A stretch of DNA of 47,643 nt. It comes from an uncultured Bacteroidales bacterium (GTDB taxonomy: Bacteria > Bacteroidota > Bacteroidia > Bacteroidales > Bacteroidaceae). Location of the stretch: assembly GCA_902788275.1 (NCBI GenBank), contig CADAJV010000016.1, forward strand, positions 1 to 47,643, read 5' to 3'. Positions 25,590 through 35,667 of this stretch are shown here, piece by piece (the stretch's first letter is position 1; every line of letters starts with the position of its first letter). The notes below the pieces were generated by a model that was not told the origin of the DNA, ran no database searches, and saw nothing but the letters and a program-made list of their open reading frames with translations. A program made the translations under genes and the position numbers.

Positions 25590-28505
25590 ATGTGTATGAA
25601 AAACCGTTTATTCAGGTTTAGCAAGAAGCTCTTTGGAACAATGGGCTTGCTATTGATTGGCGCGTTGATGTATTCTTGCTCTGACGACTATGATCTGCCA
25701 GACAAGACGCCCGGTTGGCTTGGTAAGAGTATCTATGATTACTTGAAGGACCCCGCCAATGGCAACTACACCAACATGATCAGGCTGATCGATGATTTGG
25801 ATTTCGCTACCGTGCTCGGTAAGACGGGTAGCAAGACTCTGTTTGTGGCCGACGACGAGGCTTTCGCAGAGTTCTACAAAAGCAACAGCTGGGGCGTAAG
25901 CAGCTACGACGAGCTGACCGATGCGCAGAAGAAACTGCTCCTGCACACCGCCATGCTCGACAACCCCTACCTCCTGGAGATGTTGCCCAACCTTTCATCG
26001 AACAACCAGAATTCTACCGGCTCCTACTTGGAGAAGAATCAGTGTATGCGTAGGCCTACCTCGCTTAACATTACTGACTCCATTTCATTCTTCAGCTGGA
26101 ACAATCCTGCCATTCCGACCACCAACAACACTACCGACCGCGACTACTGGGCACGCTTCCGCGAGCAGTCGAAGGGCGGTATGTACATGGCCGGCGACGC
26201 CACTGTGCCCATGATGATCCACTGGATCAACGGCCAGATGGAGGAGCAGGGCATCACCGACGAGGACTTTGAGGTAATCGTTGGTCGCCCGCGCGAGAAG
26301 AATGATGTATATATATATGGTAGTAAGATTGTGGAGCAGGACATCACCTGCCAGAACGGTTACATCGACCGCATGGACCGCGTGCTGCTGGCTCCGACCA
26401 ACCTGGCCGAGATGATCCGCACCAACGGCCATACCAATCTCTTCAGCCATCTGATGGACCGCTTCAGTGCTCCGTTCTATAGCTCCAGCCTTACCAACTC
26501 GCTGCGTCAGCTGCCTGGCTACGAGGCCGTTGACTCCGTGTTTGAGAAGCGCTACTTCGCCGCCCGCTCGCAGGGTGGTTCAGCCCTGGAGACTGACCCG
26601 CAGAACAGGCGCGTGAGCTACTTCCTCAACTACGACCCGGGATGGAACACCTACTTCAATGCCAGCCACGGCGTGCAGCAGGATATCGCTGCCATGTTCG
26701 TGCCCTCCGATGAGGCCATGGCTAAGTACTTCCTCCCCGGCGGCGGTGGCGAGTTCCTGATGAACGCCTACTCAACCCTGCCCAACACCGAGGCAAACCT
26801 GGAGGTTAACCTCGATCAGATCCCCCTGGAGGTTATCCAGGCCCTCATCAACAACCTGATGAAGATTTCCTTCGTCGAGTCCGTGCCGAGCAAGTATCTC
26901 AGCATCATGAACGACGCACGCGACCCGATGTTCTCCGATGTCAACTCCGTGGAGGAATACTGCCAGAAGATTGACACCTGCCTCATTGCCAACAACGGCG
27001 TGGCCTACATCATGAATGAGGTGCGCACACCGGCCAAGTACGCCTCCGTGTCCGCTCCTGCACTGGTAGGCGACAGCCTGAGGATATTCAACTGGGCCAT
27101 CACGGCTGATGACAAGTACATCACCAACCCCAACTCCGCCCCGCTGAATGCGTTTATCTCCACCTACCTGCTGGCCATGAGCTCCAACTTCAGCTTCTTC
27201 ATCCCCACCGACAACGCGCTGAAGCGCTACTACGATCCTGTGTCGATGGTTTACAGCCAGCCCTACATGCTTGCCTTCAACTTCGACAGCAAGAACGTGT
27301 CATCCCCCATCTCGGCATACGCCTACAAGTATGATCCCTATACCCACCAGACCGACTCCGTGCGTATGACCGCCACCATCAAGGCAGCCCAGCTCAACAA
27401 CCGACTGAAGGACATGCTTGACGCTCACATTATCGTACACGACTCCGACGACGTTGACGGCATCCTCAGCGGCAAGGCCTTCTACACCACCAAGGGCGGT
27501 GCCCCCATCAAGGTTATCAACCCCGAGCAGGGCATCAACGGCGGCAAGGTGCAGGGCGCTTGGCAGATTGAGCATGACGAGTACTGCAAATTCCAGGAGA
27601 TTTTCGACCAGAGCCGCAAGACCAATGGCTACGGTAACGGTATGACCTACATCATCGACCGTCCCATCCAGTCCACCGTTCACTCTGTTTATAGTGTTCT
27701 CAACGCCAACGGTGCCGAGGATTCACCTTACAGCAGGTTCTTCGAGCTCTGCCAGGTTAACCCCACCGTTATCGAGGAGGCCGGCTTCGTAGATGACGAG
27801 ACTCTCTTCCCCGACCGCACCAAGAAGGACAAGGGTCTGGAGAAGTACAACATCTTCACAGCCAACAATCCGTGTATGGACTACAACGTGCGCTTCTTCA
27901 GCACCTATCGCTACACCGTCTATATCCCCACCAACTCCGCTGTGGAGGCCGAGATAGAGAAGGGTCTGCCCACATGGGAGAGCATTGAGGAGTTTATCAA
28001 CGATGCCAAGCAGGAGATCCAGGAAAAGGAAGAGCACAGTGCTATCTATAATCCCGAGGAGGACACCAAGGCCTACAAGCTCAAGGCCCAGGCCATGTGT
28101 ACCGCCCTGCTCAACTTCGTGAAGTACCACTTCCAGGATGACGCCATCTACAACGACAAGCCCGCCCTCCCCGCCACGGCTTTCGAGACGGCTTGTATCA
28201 ATGCTGAGACCAACCGCTACATCACCGTTACCGTACAGCGCAACGGCCTCAACAACTTCAGCGTTACCGACCAGGCCGGCAACACTCGCCACATCGACTC
28301 CTCGCGCAACAACATCCTGACGCGTGACCTCCAGTTTGATAAGGCAGGCGCAAGTGCCACCACCATTGAGACATCTTCATTTGCTGTGCTGCACCAGATT
28401 GACGGTGTCCTCAACTTCACCAAGCTGCCCAACGGCAGATACGAAGGACTCTACGACACCTCTGCCAAGGCCAGGAAGTTCATGGCAAAGTATCCAATCA
28501 GATAA
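25590..28505 (+). CDS. Large multi-domain fasciclin (FAS1) lipoprotein of the SusCD operon
   Basis: A 971-residue outer-membrane or surface lipoprotein. The signal peptide ends in the lipobox ALMYSC (Cys30), followed by SDD, an acidic stretch that in Bacteroidetes acts as a lipoprotein export signal. About four FAS1-like modules can be recognised by phrases such as TLFVADDEAFAEFY (~83), AMFVPSDEAMAKYF (~370), FFIPTDNALKRYY (~535) and YTVYIPTNSAVEAE (~775). FAS1 domains mediate adhesion or ligand binding. The gene opens the six-gene operon and is 12 nt upstream of susC. An internal ATG two codons in (25596) may be the true start. Such FAS1 proteins replace the usual SusE/F-like binders in some loci; the ligand is unknown. 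Confidence 0.85.
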   Translation: MCMKNRLFRFSKKLFGTMGLLLIGALMYSCSDDYDLPDKTPGWLGKSIYDYLKDPANGNYTNMIRLIDDLDFATVLGKTGSKTLFVADDEAFAEFYKSNSWGVSSYDELTDAQKKLLLHTAMLDNPYLLEMLPNLSSNNQNSTGSYLEKNQCMRRPTSLNITDSISFFSWNNPAIPTTNNTTDRDYWARFREQSKGGMYMAGDATVPMMIHWINGQMEEQGITDEDFEVIVGRPREKNDVYIYGSKIVEQDITCQNGYIDRMDRVLLAPTNLAEMIRTNGHTNLFSHLMDRFSAPFYSSSLTNSLRQLPGYEAVDSVFEKRYFAARSQGGSALETDPQNRRVSYFLNYDPGWNTYFNASHGVQQDIAAMFVPSDEAMAKYFLPGGGGEFLMNAYSTLPNTEANLEVNLDQIPLEVIQALINNLMKISFVESVPSKYLSIMNDARDPMFSDVNSVEEYCQKIDTCLIANNGVAYIMNEVRTPAKYASVSAPALVGDSLRIFNWAITADDKYITNPNSAPLNAFISTYLLAMSSNFSFFIPTDNALKRYYDPVSMVYSQPYMLAFNFDSKNVSSPISAYAYKYDPYTHQTDSVRMTATIKAAQLNNRLKDMLDAHIIVHDSDDVDGILSGKAFYTTKGGAPIKVINPEQGINGGKVQGAWQIEHDEYCKFQEIFDQSRKTNGYGNGMTYIIDRPIQSTVHSVYSVLNANGAEDSPYSRFFELCQVNPTVIEEAGFVDDETLFPDRTKKDKGLEKYNIFTANNPCMDYNVRFFSTYRYTVYIPTNSAVEAEIEKGLPTWESIEEFINDAKQEIQEKEEHSAIYNPEEDTKAYKLKAQAMCTALLNFVKYHFQDDAIYNDKPALPATAFETACINAETNRYITVTVQRNGLNNFSVTDQAGNTRHIDSSRNNILTRDLQFDKAGASATTIETSSFAVLHQIDGVLNFTKLPNGRYEGLYDTSAKARKFMAKYPIR

Positions 28506-28517
28506 ATTAGTGCAACT

Positions 28518-31500
28518 ATGAATAAGATAAAGTATCTATTGTTACTCTTCCTTTGCTGTGGCCTGAGCCTGACTTATGCCCAGAAGAGGATTTCGGGACA
28601 TGTCTTTAATCCCAAGGACGGTCCTATCATGATGGCAAATGTGCTTGAGATTGATGCGAACAATCGTATTCAGTCCTCAACTCAAACCGATATGAGTGGT
28701 AACTTTGCCTTGACCATCAAGAACCCCAAGAACAAGCTGAAGGTTTACTTCTACGGTTACCGCGCCTTTGAGCAGGTGATCGGTGACAAGACATCCTTCC
28801 GCATCCAGCTTGTGGACAATACCCAGGCCCTCAAGGAGGTTAAGGTCACCGGCCGCAAGGTGGTAAAGTCCAACGGACTCACCATTCCCGAGCGCGAGGT
28901 GTCGGTTGCCACCCAGAAACTTGATATGGACGAGATGAAGGGCTTGGCCTTTGAGTCTGCCGACCAGGCGCTGCAGGGCCAGATAGCCGGTCTCGACGTT
29001 GTGGCCAACTCCGGTAACCTCGGTTCGGGTATGAGTATGCGCGTGCGTGGTGTCACCACCATCAGCGGCAACCAGGAGCCCCTTATCGTAGTCGATGGCC
29101 ACATCCTGGAGAACTACTCCTCCACCGACATCGACCTGCAGGATATGGACAACCAGGAGCAGTTTGCCAATCTGCTGTCCGTAAACGTGGAGGATATCAA
29201 GTCTATCGAGGTTAAGAAGGACGCCGGTGCCTGCGCCATGTGGGGATCGCGCGGTTCCAATGGTGTAATTGAGATTACCACCCGCCGTGGTGCCAAGGGT
29301 AAGACCAAGGTCAGCGGCAACTACTATTTCTCAGGCAGCTGGCAGCCCGCAGGCATGAAGATGCTCAACGGTGACGGCTACACCATGATGCTCAAGGAGG
29401 GCTACTTCAACCCCCGCCAGAGTGACCTCACCTCAAACATCCTGGAGCTCATGTACAACCCCGAGCGCCCGATGTACTACAACAACTACAACAAGAACAC
29501 CGACTGGGTTGAAGAGGTAACACAGTTTGGCCAGGCCCACAAGTTCTATGTAAACCTCAGCGGTGGTGGCGACCAGGCACAGTTCCGCGTCTCCGCCGGC
29601 TACGACCACGAGACCGGTACCATCATCAAGCAGGTGCTCGACCGCTTCTCCACCCGTATGACCCTCGACTATCAGGTGTCTAACCGCATCCAGTTCAGCT
29701 CTAACTTCAGCCTTACCTACACCAAGAACAAGCAGAACTACGCCGACATTCTTGCCAAGGCTTACAAGGCTATGCCTAACATGAGCATCTGGCGCTACGA
29801 CGGCGACGAGAACACCGGTGAGTACTTCAAGATGTACCGCACGGCCGGTAACACGGGTTCCACCTACTACAATGCTGACGGTTCCATCAAGGACGGCTAC
29901 AGCTCCTACTATCTGAAGGACATGGTTGACAACGGTAACCCCGTGGCCATAGCCAACCTCTCATGGAAGCACACCAGCCAGTATCAGATTGTTCCCCAGT
30001 TTGAAATCAGATACAAGCTGCTCGGTATTGACGGAAACAAGACTCAGCTCAACTATCGTGGTGAGGTTTATATGAACTCAACCTCCAACACCACTGAGGC
30101 TTACTATCCCGGCGTGCTTTCCTCCTCCGACTGGTCATCCGGCATCAACGAGGCAGGAACCTCCTCCTCGCGCGGTCTTACCTTCACCACCCAGCACGAC
30201 CTGACCTTCATTCCCAAGCTGAGTGAAGACCACAGCCTGTCGTTCCTGCTCCGTGGTGAGCTGAGCACCTACACCGGCTCCAGCCAGCAGCTGAAGTCCA
30301 CAGGTCTTGTAGGTGGCATCACCGACCCGACCGTTGAGGCTTACCTCGTACTTGACCATATCTACAACTACCCGTCCACCAGCACCTCTAAGTCTCATGG
30401 CTTGAGCTTCCTGGCCACGGCCCACTACTCCTTCAAGTCGAAGTACTCCCTCGACGCCACCCTGCGCGCCGACGGTAGCACCTCCTTCGGTAAGGACAAG
30501 CGCTGGGGTTACTTCCCCGCAGTTTCCGCCCGTTGGAACATCAGCGACGAGTATTTCTTCCGTCCCTTCAAGAAGGTTGTCAACATGCTGGCCTTCCGTC
30601 CGGGTTGGGGTATCACGGGTAACGCCCCCTCCACCAACTCTACCATATTTAATAAGTACTCCAGCAACGGCACCTACGCCACCGGCCGCAACAACATGGC
30701 AGCCATCCGCCCCACCAACATGCGCCTCACCACCCTCCAGTGGGAGAAGACCAGCTCTTGGAATATGGGCTTCAACCTCGGCCTCTTTGATGCCCTCGTG
30801 GAGTTTGACTTCAATATCTATCAGAAGCGCACCACCAACCTGCTGCAGTCGGGCGTGAGCATTCCTACCTCCACCGGTTTCTCCTCTCTGGAGTGGGCCA
30901 ACGTCGGTTCTCTGAAGAACACCGGTTGGGAACTTGCTGCCAACACCCGTCCGCTCCTGCCTAAGGAGAGCAAGTTTAACTTCAGGCTTAAGTTCAACGC
31001 TTCGCAGAACAAGAACCGCATCACCTCAATGGACGCCAGCGTGCTGTCTGCTATCAACAGGGACTTCAACTATGCGATTGATGACGTTTATCCTCACAAT
31101 CGCTACCTCAGCCGCGTTCAGATAGGCAACGCCCTCTACTCCATCTACGGTTTCCGCTACCTCGGCGTTTACCGCTATGACTACGACCACTCGGGCTACT
31201 TTGCCGATGAGTCGAAGAACGCAGTCTATGGCGAGAACACCGCAGCCGCAGCCGCAGCCCGCGGAGAGAACGCCAGCTGTCCTATCGCTTACGATGCCAA
31301 CGGCAACATCATCTTCGATGCCAGCGGCAATCCGCTCCGCATGTACTACAACTACGGCGCTACCAACTATCAGTTCTCCGGCGGTGATGCCATGTATGAG
31401 GATATCAACCACGACGGTCAGATCAATGAGTTGGATATCGTCTATCTCGGCAACTCCAACCCGACCTTCACCGGCGGTTTCGGTATTGACTTCACCTACG

Positions 31501-31958
31501 GCCGTTGGCAGCTGAAGACCAGCTTCAACATCCGTACCGGTGCCAAGATTGTCAACGTTGCCCGTATGGTGGCTGAGCAGATGCGTACCAACGACAATCA
31601 GTCGAGGGCCGTCAACTGGCGCTGGCGCAAGAACGGTGACAAAACCGAGATTCCCCGTGCGCTCAACAACAATGCCGGTTCTTCCTACAACGCACTGGCC
31701 TCCGACCGCTACGTAGAGTCTGGCGACTTCATCCGCCTGCAGTATGTGCAGCTCTCCTACCAGTTCGACCCCAAGGTGGTAAGCCGTCTCGGTCTGAAGG
31801 GCTTGAGGTTCTCTGCCTCCGGCAACAACCTCTTCTTCTTCACCAAGTATAAGGGCGTTGACCCCGAGCACTCTGCTGCCGGTTACTCCCCTGCCTTCGA
31901 TACCTCGAAGACTCCGCGTTCACGTTCCGTTACATTCAGCTTGACGGTTGATTTCTAA
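28518..31958 (+). CDS. SusC/RagA-family TonB-dependent outer membrane transporter (first)
   Basis: A 1146-residue outer-membrane beta-barrel. A signal peptide covers residues 1-21. A carboxypeptidase-regulatory-like domain follows (RISGHVFNPKDGP to about residue 95), then the plug with the SusC signature SIEVKKDAGACAMWGSRG and GVIEITTRRGAKG near residues 230-260. The rest is the 22-strand barrel ending in an aromatic FSLTVDF. With the SusD lipoprotein that follows 19 nt later it forms a lidded importer driven by TonB. The substrate cannot be read; no polysaccharide-degrading enzyme is encoded nearby. Ala-rich AAAAARGENA near residue 915 is a surface-loop oddity. Confidence 0.95.
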   Translation: MNKIKYLLLLFLCCGLSLTYAQKRISGHVFNPKDGPIMMANVLEIDANNRIQSSTQTDMSGNFALTIKNPKNKLKVYFYGYRAFEQVIGDKTSFRIQLVDNTQALKEVKVTGRKVVKSNGLTIPEREVSVATQKLDMDEMKGLAFESADQALQGQIAGLDVVANSGNLGSGMSMRVRGVTTISGNQEPLIVVDGHILENYSSTDIDLQDMDNQEQFANLLSVNVEDIKSIEVKKDAGACAMWGSRGSNGVIEITTRRGAKGKTKVSGNYYFSGSWQPAGMKMLNGDGYTMMLKEGYFNPRQSDLTSNILELMYNPERPMYYNNYNKNTDWVEEVTQFGQAHKFYVNLSGGGDQAQFRVSAGYDHETGTIIKQVLDRFSTRMTLDYQVSNRIQFSSNFSLTYTKNKQNYADILAKAYKAMPNMSIWRYDGDENTGEYFKMYRTAGNTGSTYYNADGSIKDGYSSYYLKDMVDNGNPVAIANLSWKHTSQYQIVPQFEIRYKLLGIDGNKTQLNYRGEVYMNSTSNTTEAYYPGVLSSSDWSSGINEAGTSSSRGLTFTTQHDLTFIPKLSEDHSLSFLLRGELSTYTGSSQQLKSTGLVGGITDPTVEAYLVLDHIYNYPSTSTSKSHGLSFLATAHYSFKSKYSLDATLRADGSTSFGKDKRWGYFPAVSARWNISDEYFFRPFKKVVNMLAFRPGWGITGNAPSTNSTIFNKYSSNGTYATGRNNMAAIRPTNMRLTTLQWEKTSSWNMGFNLGLFDALVEFDFNIYQKRTTNLLQSGVSIPTSTGFSSLEWANVGSLKNTGWELAANTRPLLPKESKFNFRLKFNASQNKNRITSMDASVLSAINRDFNYAIDDVYPHNRYLSRVQIGNALYSIYGFRYLGVYRYDYDHSGYFADESKNAVYGENTAAAAAARGENASCPIAYDANGNIIFDASGNPLRMYYNYGATNYQFSGGDAMYEDINHDGQINELDIVYLGNSNPTFTGGFGIDFTYGRWQLKTSFNIRTGAKIVNVARMVAEQMRTNDNQSRAVNWRWRKNGDKTEIPRALNNNAGSSYNALASDRYVESGDFIRLQYVQLSYQFDPKVVSRLGLKGLRFSASGNNLFFFTKYKGVDPEHSAAGYSPAFDTSKTPRSRSVTFSLTVDF

Positions 31959-31977
31959 ACTCAAAACATCAGGAAAT

Positions 31978-33804
31978 ATGAAATACAAGAATATATATAA
32001 TAAGGTAATCCTCTCGCTCAGCATGGTGCTGGCAGGATTGTTTACCTCTTGTAGCGCGGTAGACGACTTCCTCACGGTATATCCTACCAACCAGATTACC
32101 AGCGAGACTTTCTGGGAGGACAAGGGCGACCTTAACAGTGTGCTCAACTCCTGCTACACCCAGTTCTATGCCAACCGTGATGCAAATGCAGGCTATCATC
32201 CTCTGATTCAGGAGATGTTTGTGTGGGGAGAGCTTCGCTCTGACAACTTCCTCCTCACCTCTGAGAGCAATGAGGACTTGAAGAACATTATGAACGCTAA
32301 CCTCCTGCCCACCAACAAGTGGTTCGACTGGTCAATGTTCTATACCGGCATCTCCTACTGCAACCTTTGCTTGGAGAAAGGTCCCGAGATTGTTGACAAG
32401 GACGCTAGCTTCTCTGAGAACGACTGGAAGCCCATCGAGGCTGAGCTCAAGGCCCTGCGTGCCCTCTATTATTTCTATCTGGTGCGTGCCTTCCGCGACG
32501 TTCCGTTCGTAACTAAGGCTAACGACACCAGCGAGGGTGCCACCGACCCTGTTCCGCAGGTTGAATCCGAGGAGATTCTCACCTTCCTCATCAACGACCT
32601 TGAGGGCGTGAAGGACTATGGTATGATTAACTATGGTAGCGATGATCTCAACAAGGCCCGCTTTACCCGCAACGGCATCTATGCCCTGCTTGCCGACATC
32701 TACCTCTGGAGAGCATCCAAGAACTCCTCCGCCGACTCCATCGCCAAGTATCCGGGCGAGGCTGAGGCCGACTACCGCAAGGTGATAGAGTACGCCGACT
32801 ACCTCATTGAGGATGGTCTGCGCCTGTTCCGCGAGGCAAGGACCGATTTCTACGGCTCCGACCGCTCCCCGTTCAAGGGCGAGGACGTTATTCCCCTTCC
32901 CCTCTATACCACTGAGAAGAGCAGGCGCGTAAATGATGTGCCCTACAACACAATCTTCGGCGAAAAGTATTCTCTTGAGGGTATTTTTGAGATTGCCTTC
33001 GATGGTTCGGTAAACAAGAATAGCGTATTTACCACCTTCCTGGGCTCTGCCAGCAGCAACCGCCTCAACAGTGGTGCCTTGTCGGCAGCCTCTCCCTATC
33101 AGAGCGTTAACGCCAAGCCCGATGACGGCAACGTAGCATACTCCAAGACCGACCTCCGTTACTATGAGAACATAGAGAAGACCACCGGCTCTTCATCCTC
33201 GGCTGTTTACAATATTATAAAGTACACGGCTAGAAACGTAGTGACAGACGGAGCAGACGACATCACTAACAGCAACGCATCCATCAGTTACAGCAGCTGG
33301 CGTTCAAGCGGTGACTATGATGCCAACTACATCATCTACCGTATGTCAGACGTGCTGCTGATGAAGGCCGAGGCCATTGCCTGCCTCCACGAGTACATCC
33401 TCCAGAGCGACGATGAGGAGGAGATGCGCGACGGCTTCCGCGTAGCCAAGGCCGTCTTCGCGCGCTCCAATCCTATGATTACCGACGAGGATGACCTGAA
33501 GTTTGAGAACTACAACACCGGCCAGGCTCTCGAGGAGTTCGTGCTCCGCGAGCGTCAGCGCGAGTTCTTCGGTGAGGGCAAGCGCTGGTTCGACCTCGTG
33601 CGCTATGCTTTGCGCCAAGGCAACACCAGCAAGATGCTCAACATCCTTACCCTCAAGTATTCTACCAACGCAAGCGCCATCAAGGCCAAGCTGGCAACCA
33701 TCAACTCTCTTTTCAATCCCGTATATGAGAGCGAGATTAAGGTTAACACTGCCCTTGTACAGAATCCTGCTTGGATAACTGATGAAACAATCGTCAAGAA
33801 CTGA
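31978..33804 (+). CDS. SusD/RagB-family nutrient-binding outer membrane lipoprotein (first)
   Basis: A 608-residue lipoprotein. The lipobox is LFTSC (Cys25), followed by SAVDDFLTVYPTNQITSETFW, the standard SusD start. Helical TPR-like segments include LKALRALYYFYLVRAFRDVPFV, and the C-terminal RagB signature appears as EFVLRERQREFFGEGKRWFDLVRY. The open frame extends ten codons upstream into the end of susC, but the ATG at 31978 gives a proper signal peptide. It caps the SusC barrel as a hinged lid and captures ligand at the cell surface. The second FAS1 gene follows after 51 nt. Confidence 0.95.
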   Translation: MKYKNIYNKVILSLSMVLAGLFTSCSAVDDFLTVYPTNQITSETFWEDKGDLNSVLNSCYTQFYANRDANAGYHPLIQEMFVWGELRSDNFLLTSESNEDLKNIMNANLLPTNKWFDWSMFYTGISYCNLCLEKGPEIVDKDASFSENDWKPIEAELKALRALYYFYLVRAFRDVPFVTKANDTSEGATDPVPQVESEEILTFLINDLEGVKDYGMINYGSDDLNKARFTRNGIYALLADIYLWRASKNSSADSIAKYPGEAEADYRKVIEYADYLIEDGLRLFREARTDFYGSDRSPFKGEDVIPLPLYTTEKSRRVNDVPYNTIFGEKYSLEGIFEIAFDGSVNKNSVFTTFLGSASSNRLNSGALSAASPYQSVNAKPDDGNVAYSKTDLRYYENIEKTTGSSSSAVYNIIKYTARNVVTDGADDITNSNASISYSSWRSSGDYDANYIIYRMSDVLLMKAEAIACLHEYILQSDDEEEMRDGFRVAKAVFARSNPMITDEDDLKFENYNTGQALEEFVLRERQREFFGEGKRWFDLVRYALRQGNTSKMLNILTLKYSTNASAIKAKLATINSLFNPVYESEIKVNTALVQNPAWITDETIVKN

Positions 33805-33855
33805 TGACTGATTAAAACAGACTAATAATATTACCGCAAAAAAATACATTTAGTT

Positions 33856-35640
33856 ATGAACAGCAAGTATATTAAATGGCTCACAGGTGGATTGCTTGGG
33901 CTGATAGCTGTCTTCAGCCTCGGTTCCTGCTCTGACGACCATTATGATTTGAATAGCACCAACGCCACGGGTTCTCTCTATGACAACCTTGCGGCTGTTG
34001 AGGATTGCGACTCCTTCCTGATGATTCTCAATAAGTCTATCGTCAACAAGAAGTCCTATGGCACTCCTGCCTCCCTCACCTATGGCGAGCTGCTCAAGGG
34101 CACCAAGGCTCTCACCGTTTGGGCTCCCAAGAATGGCACCTACAACGCCAAGTTCTGGCTCGACAAGCTCGACGAGGCTGCCCGGCTTGATGCTGCCGGC
34201 GACCGCGTGGCTGCTGCCGAAGCCTATAAGATAGTGGAGAAGCAGTTCTCTCAGAACCACCTTTCCTACTTCAACTACAACGGCGTTCCCGCCGAGGGCA
34301 AGCGCATCACTCTGGCCAACGGCAAGTATGCCACCTACGACGGCACCAGCATCAAGAATGTTGAGATACTGCCCGGTGCAGAGAACAATGTAGCCTCTGT
34401 CAACGGTACACTTCATGTGCTGGAGGCCAACATTCCCTATGCCTATGACCTCCGCGAGATTATCGACGCAACCCCCGAGCTCTCCAATATGCACGACTAC
34501 ATCGTCAAGAACGATACACTCGTCTTCATGGAGGAGTTCAGTACTGAGGGCTCTGTGGTGGAAGGTAAGATGCAGTATGTTGACTCCTTCTTCTTCGAGA
34601 ACAACAAGGTGATGCCCTCCATCGCTAACCGCGCCGACTCACTGGCCGCCGCCATCTATTTCACCAACGATGCGTGGACCCAGGCCATTGAGCACATGAA
34701 GACTTTCTATCAGTATAAGCCTGTTTATGCCTACCTCGACGAGCGCAACAATCTCTTCGCCGACTCCATCCGCTCCGACTCCCTCCAGGAGGCCAAAGCT
34801 GTGGAGGCACTCTTCAAGAATACCTACTATAGCCTCTATGAGCAGAAGGGATTTGATGTTGAGAACGCCAGCGTAGAGTCCGTAAAGAACTTCTTCGAGA
34901 CAGCCGACTCGCTCGTCTCCACCGAGTACTATGGCCGCAACTCCCGCTATCATCAGCACGCTCCGCAGTGCAACGAGCTCACCGACCATCAGACTCCCGT
35001 CGAGGCGTCCAACGGCTATGCCTTTATACTCGACAAATTCAACTTCAAGGCCAACCGTGCATGGCAGTTTGACATCCCCTATGAGATAGAGGGTGGCTAC
35101 CTTGTCAGCACCAAGGACTCCAAGTCACTCTCCACGGCATCGCCCACCGGTGTGCGCCACATCGTTTCCGACGGCAATCGCAATCCCGATGTCATCGGCC
35201 ATGTCAGCGAGGGTATGTATCAGGAGTTTGTGCCCAGCTCTTCGGCTGCTAACCCGCAGGTAACGTTCAAACTTAACGGGATTCTCTCCGGCACCTACGA
35301 CATCTATGTGGTAATCGTTCCTGAGAACATGACCGACGCTTTCAACACAGCCCCCAAGGCCAACAAGTTTAACGCCATGCTTACCTACGACTATGGCGAT
35401 GACGGCAAGCCCCTCACCGTTACAGCCGAAGGTCCTGAGAAGGGTTCCTTCCTGTCTGACGTAGCCAAGGTGGACACCATCCTCCTCTTTGAGGACTTCA
35501 AGTTCCCCTCATGCTACTATCAGATTTATGACTCACAGCCGATGCTTACCATCACCAGCGCCCTCAAGCTGGCCGACCGTAAGACCTGTACCCCCAACTT
35601 GAACATCGACTGCATCCTCCTGGTTGCTAAAGATGAATAA
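33856..35640 (+). CDS. Fasciclin (FAS1)-containing lipoprotein (second)
   Basis: A 594-residue surface lipoprotein with lipobox SLGSC (Cys25) followed by the export-type acidic SDD. A FAS1-like module occupies roughly residues 35-205 (TVWAPKNGTYNAKFW, NGTLHVLEANIPY), interrupted by a charged helical insert around residues 100-140. A second, weaker FAS1-like half may follow (~210-350). The C-terminal third (~385-594) appears to be a beta-sandwich with LNGILSGTYDIYVVIVPENM and is not recognised. It lies between the first SusD and the second SusC, so it probably serves as surface ligand binder for the second pair. It is shorter than, and not an obvious duplicate of, the first FAS1 gene. Confidence 0.8.
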   Translation: MNSKYIKWLTGGLLGLIAVFSLGSCSDDHYDLNSTNATGSLYDNLAAVEDCDSFLMILNKSIVNKKSYGTPASLTYGELLKGTKALTVWAPKNGTYNAKFWLDKLDEAARLDAAGDRVAAAEAYKIVEKQFSQNHLSYFNYNGVPAEGKRITLANGKYATYDGTSIKNVEILPGAENNVASVNGTLHVLEANIPYAYDLREIIDATPELSNMHDYIVKNDTLVFMEEFSTEGSVVEGKMQYVDSFFFENNKVMPSIANRADSLAAAIYFTNDAWTQAIEHMKTFYQYKPVYAYLDERNNLFADSIRSDSLQEAKAVEALFKNTYYSLYEQKGFDVENASVESVKNFFETADSLVSTEYYGRNSRYHQHAPQCNELTDHQTPVEASNGYAFILDKFNFKANRAWQFDIPYEIEGGYLVSTKDSKSLSTASPTGVRHIVSDGNRNPDVIGHVSEGMYQEFVPSSSAANPQVTFKLNGILSGTYDIYVVIVPENMTDAFNTAPKANKFNAMLTYDYGDDGKPLTVTAEGPEKGSFLSDVAKVDTILLFEDFKFPSCYYQIYDSQPMLTITSALKLADRKTCTPNLNIDCILLVAKDE

Positions 35641-35667
35641 GCCAACAAACTTAAAAAATAGTACACA

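Noticed and set aside
31948-31977. Upstream start of the first SusD
   Set aside because: It would overlap susC and put ten residues before an otherwise proper lipoprotein signal peptide.
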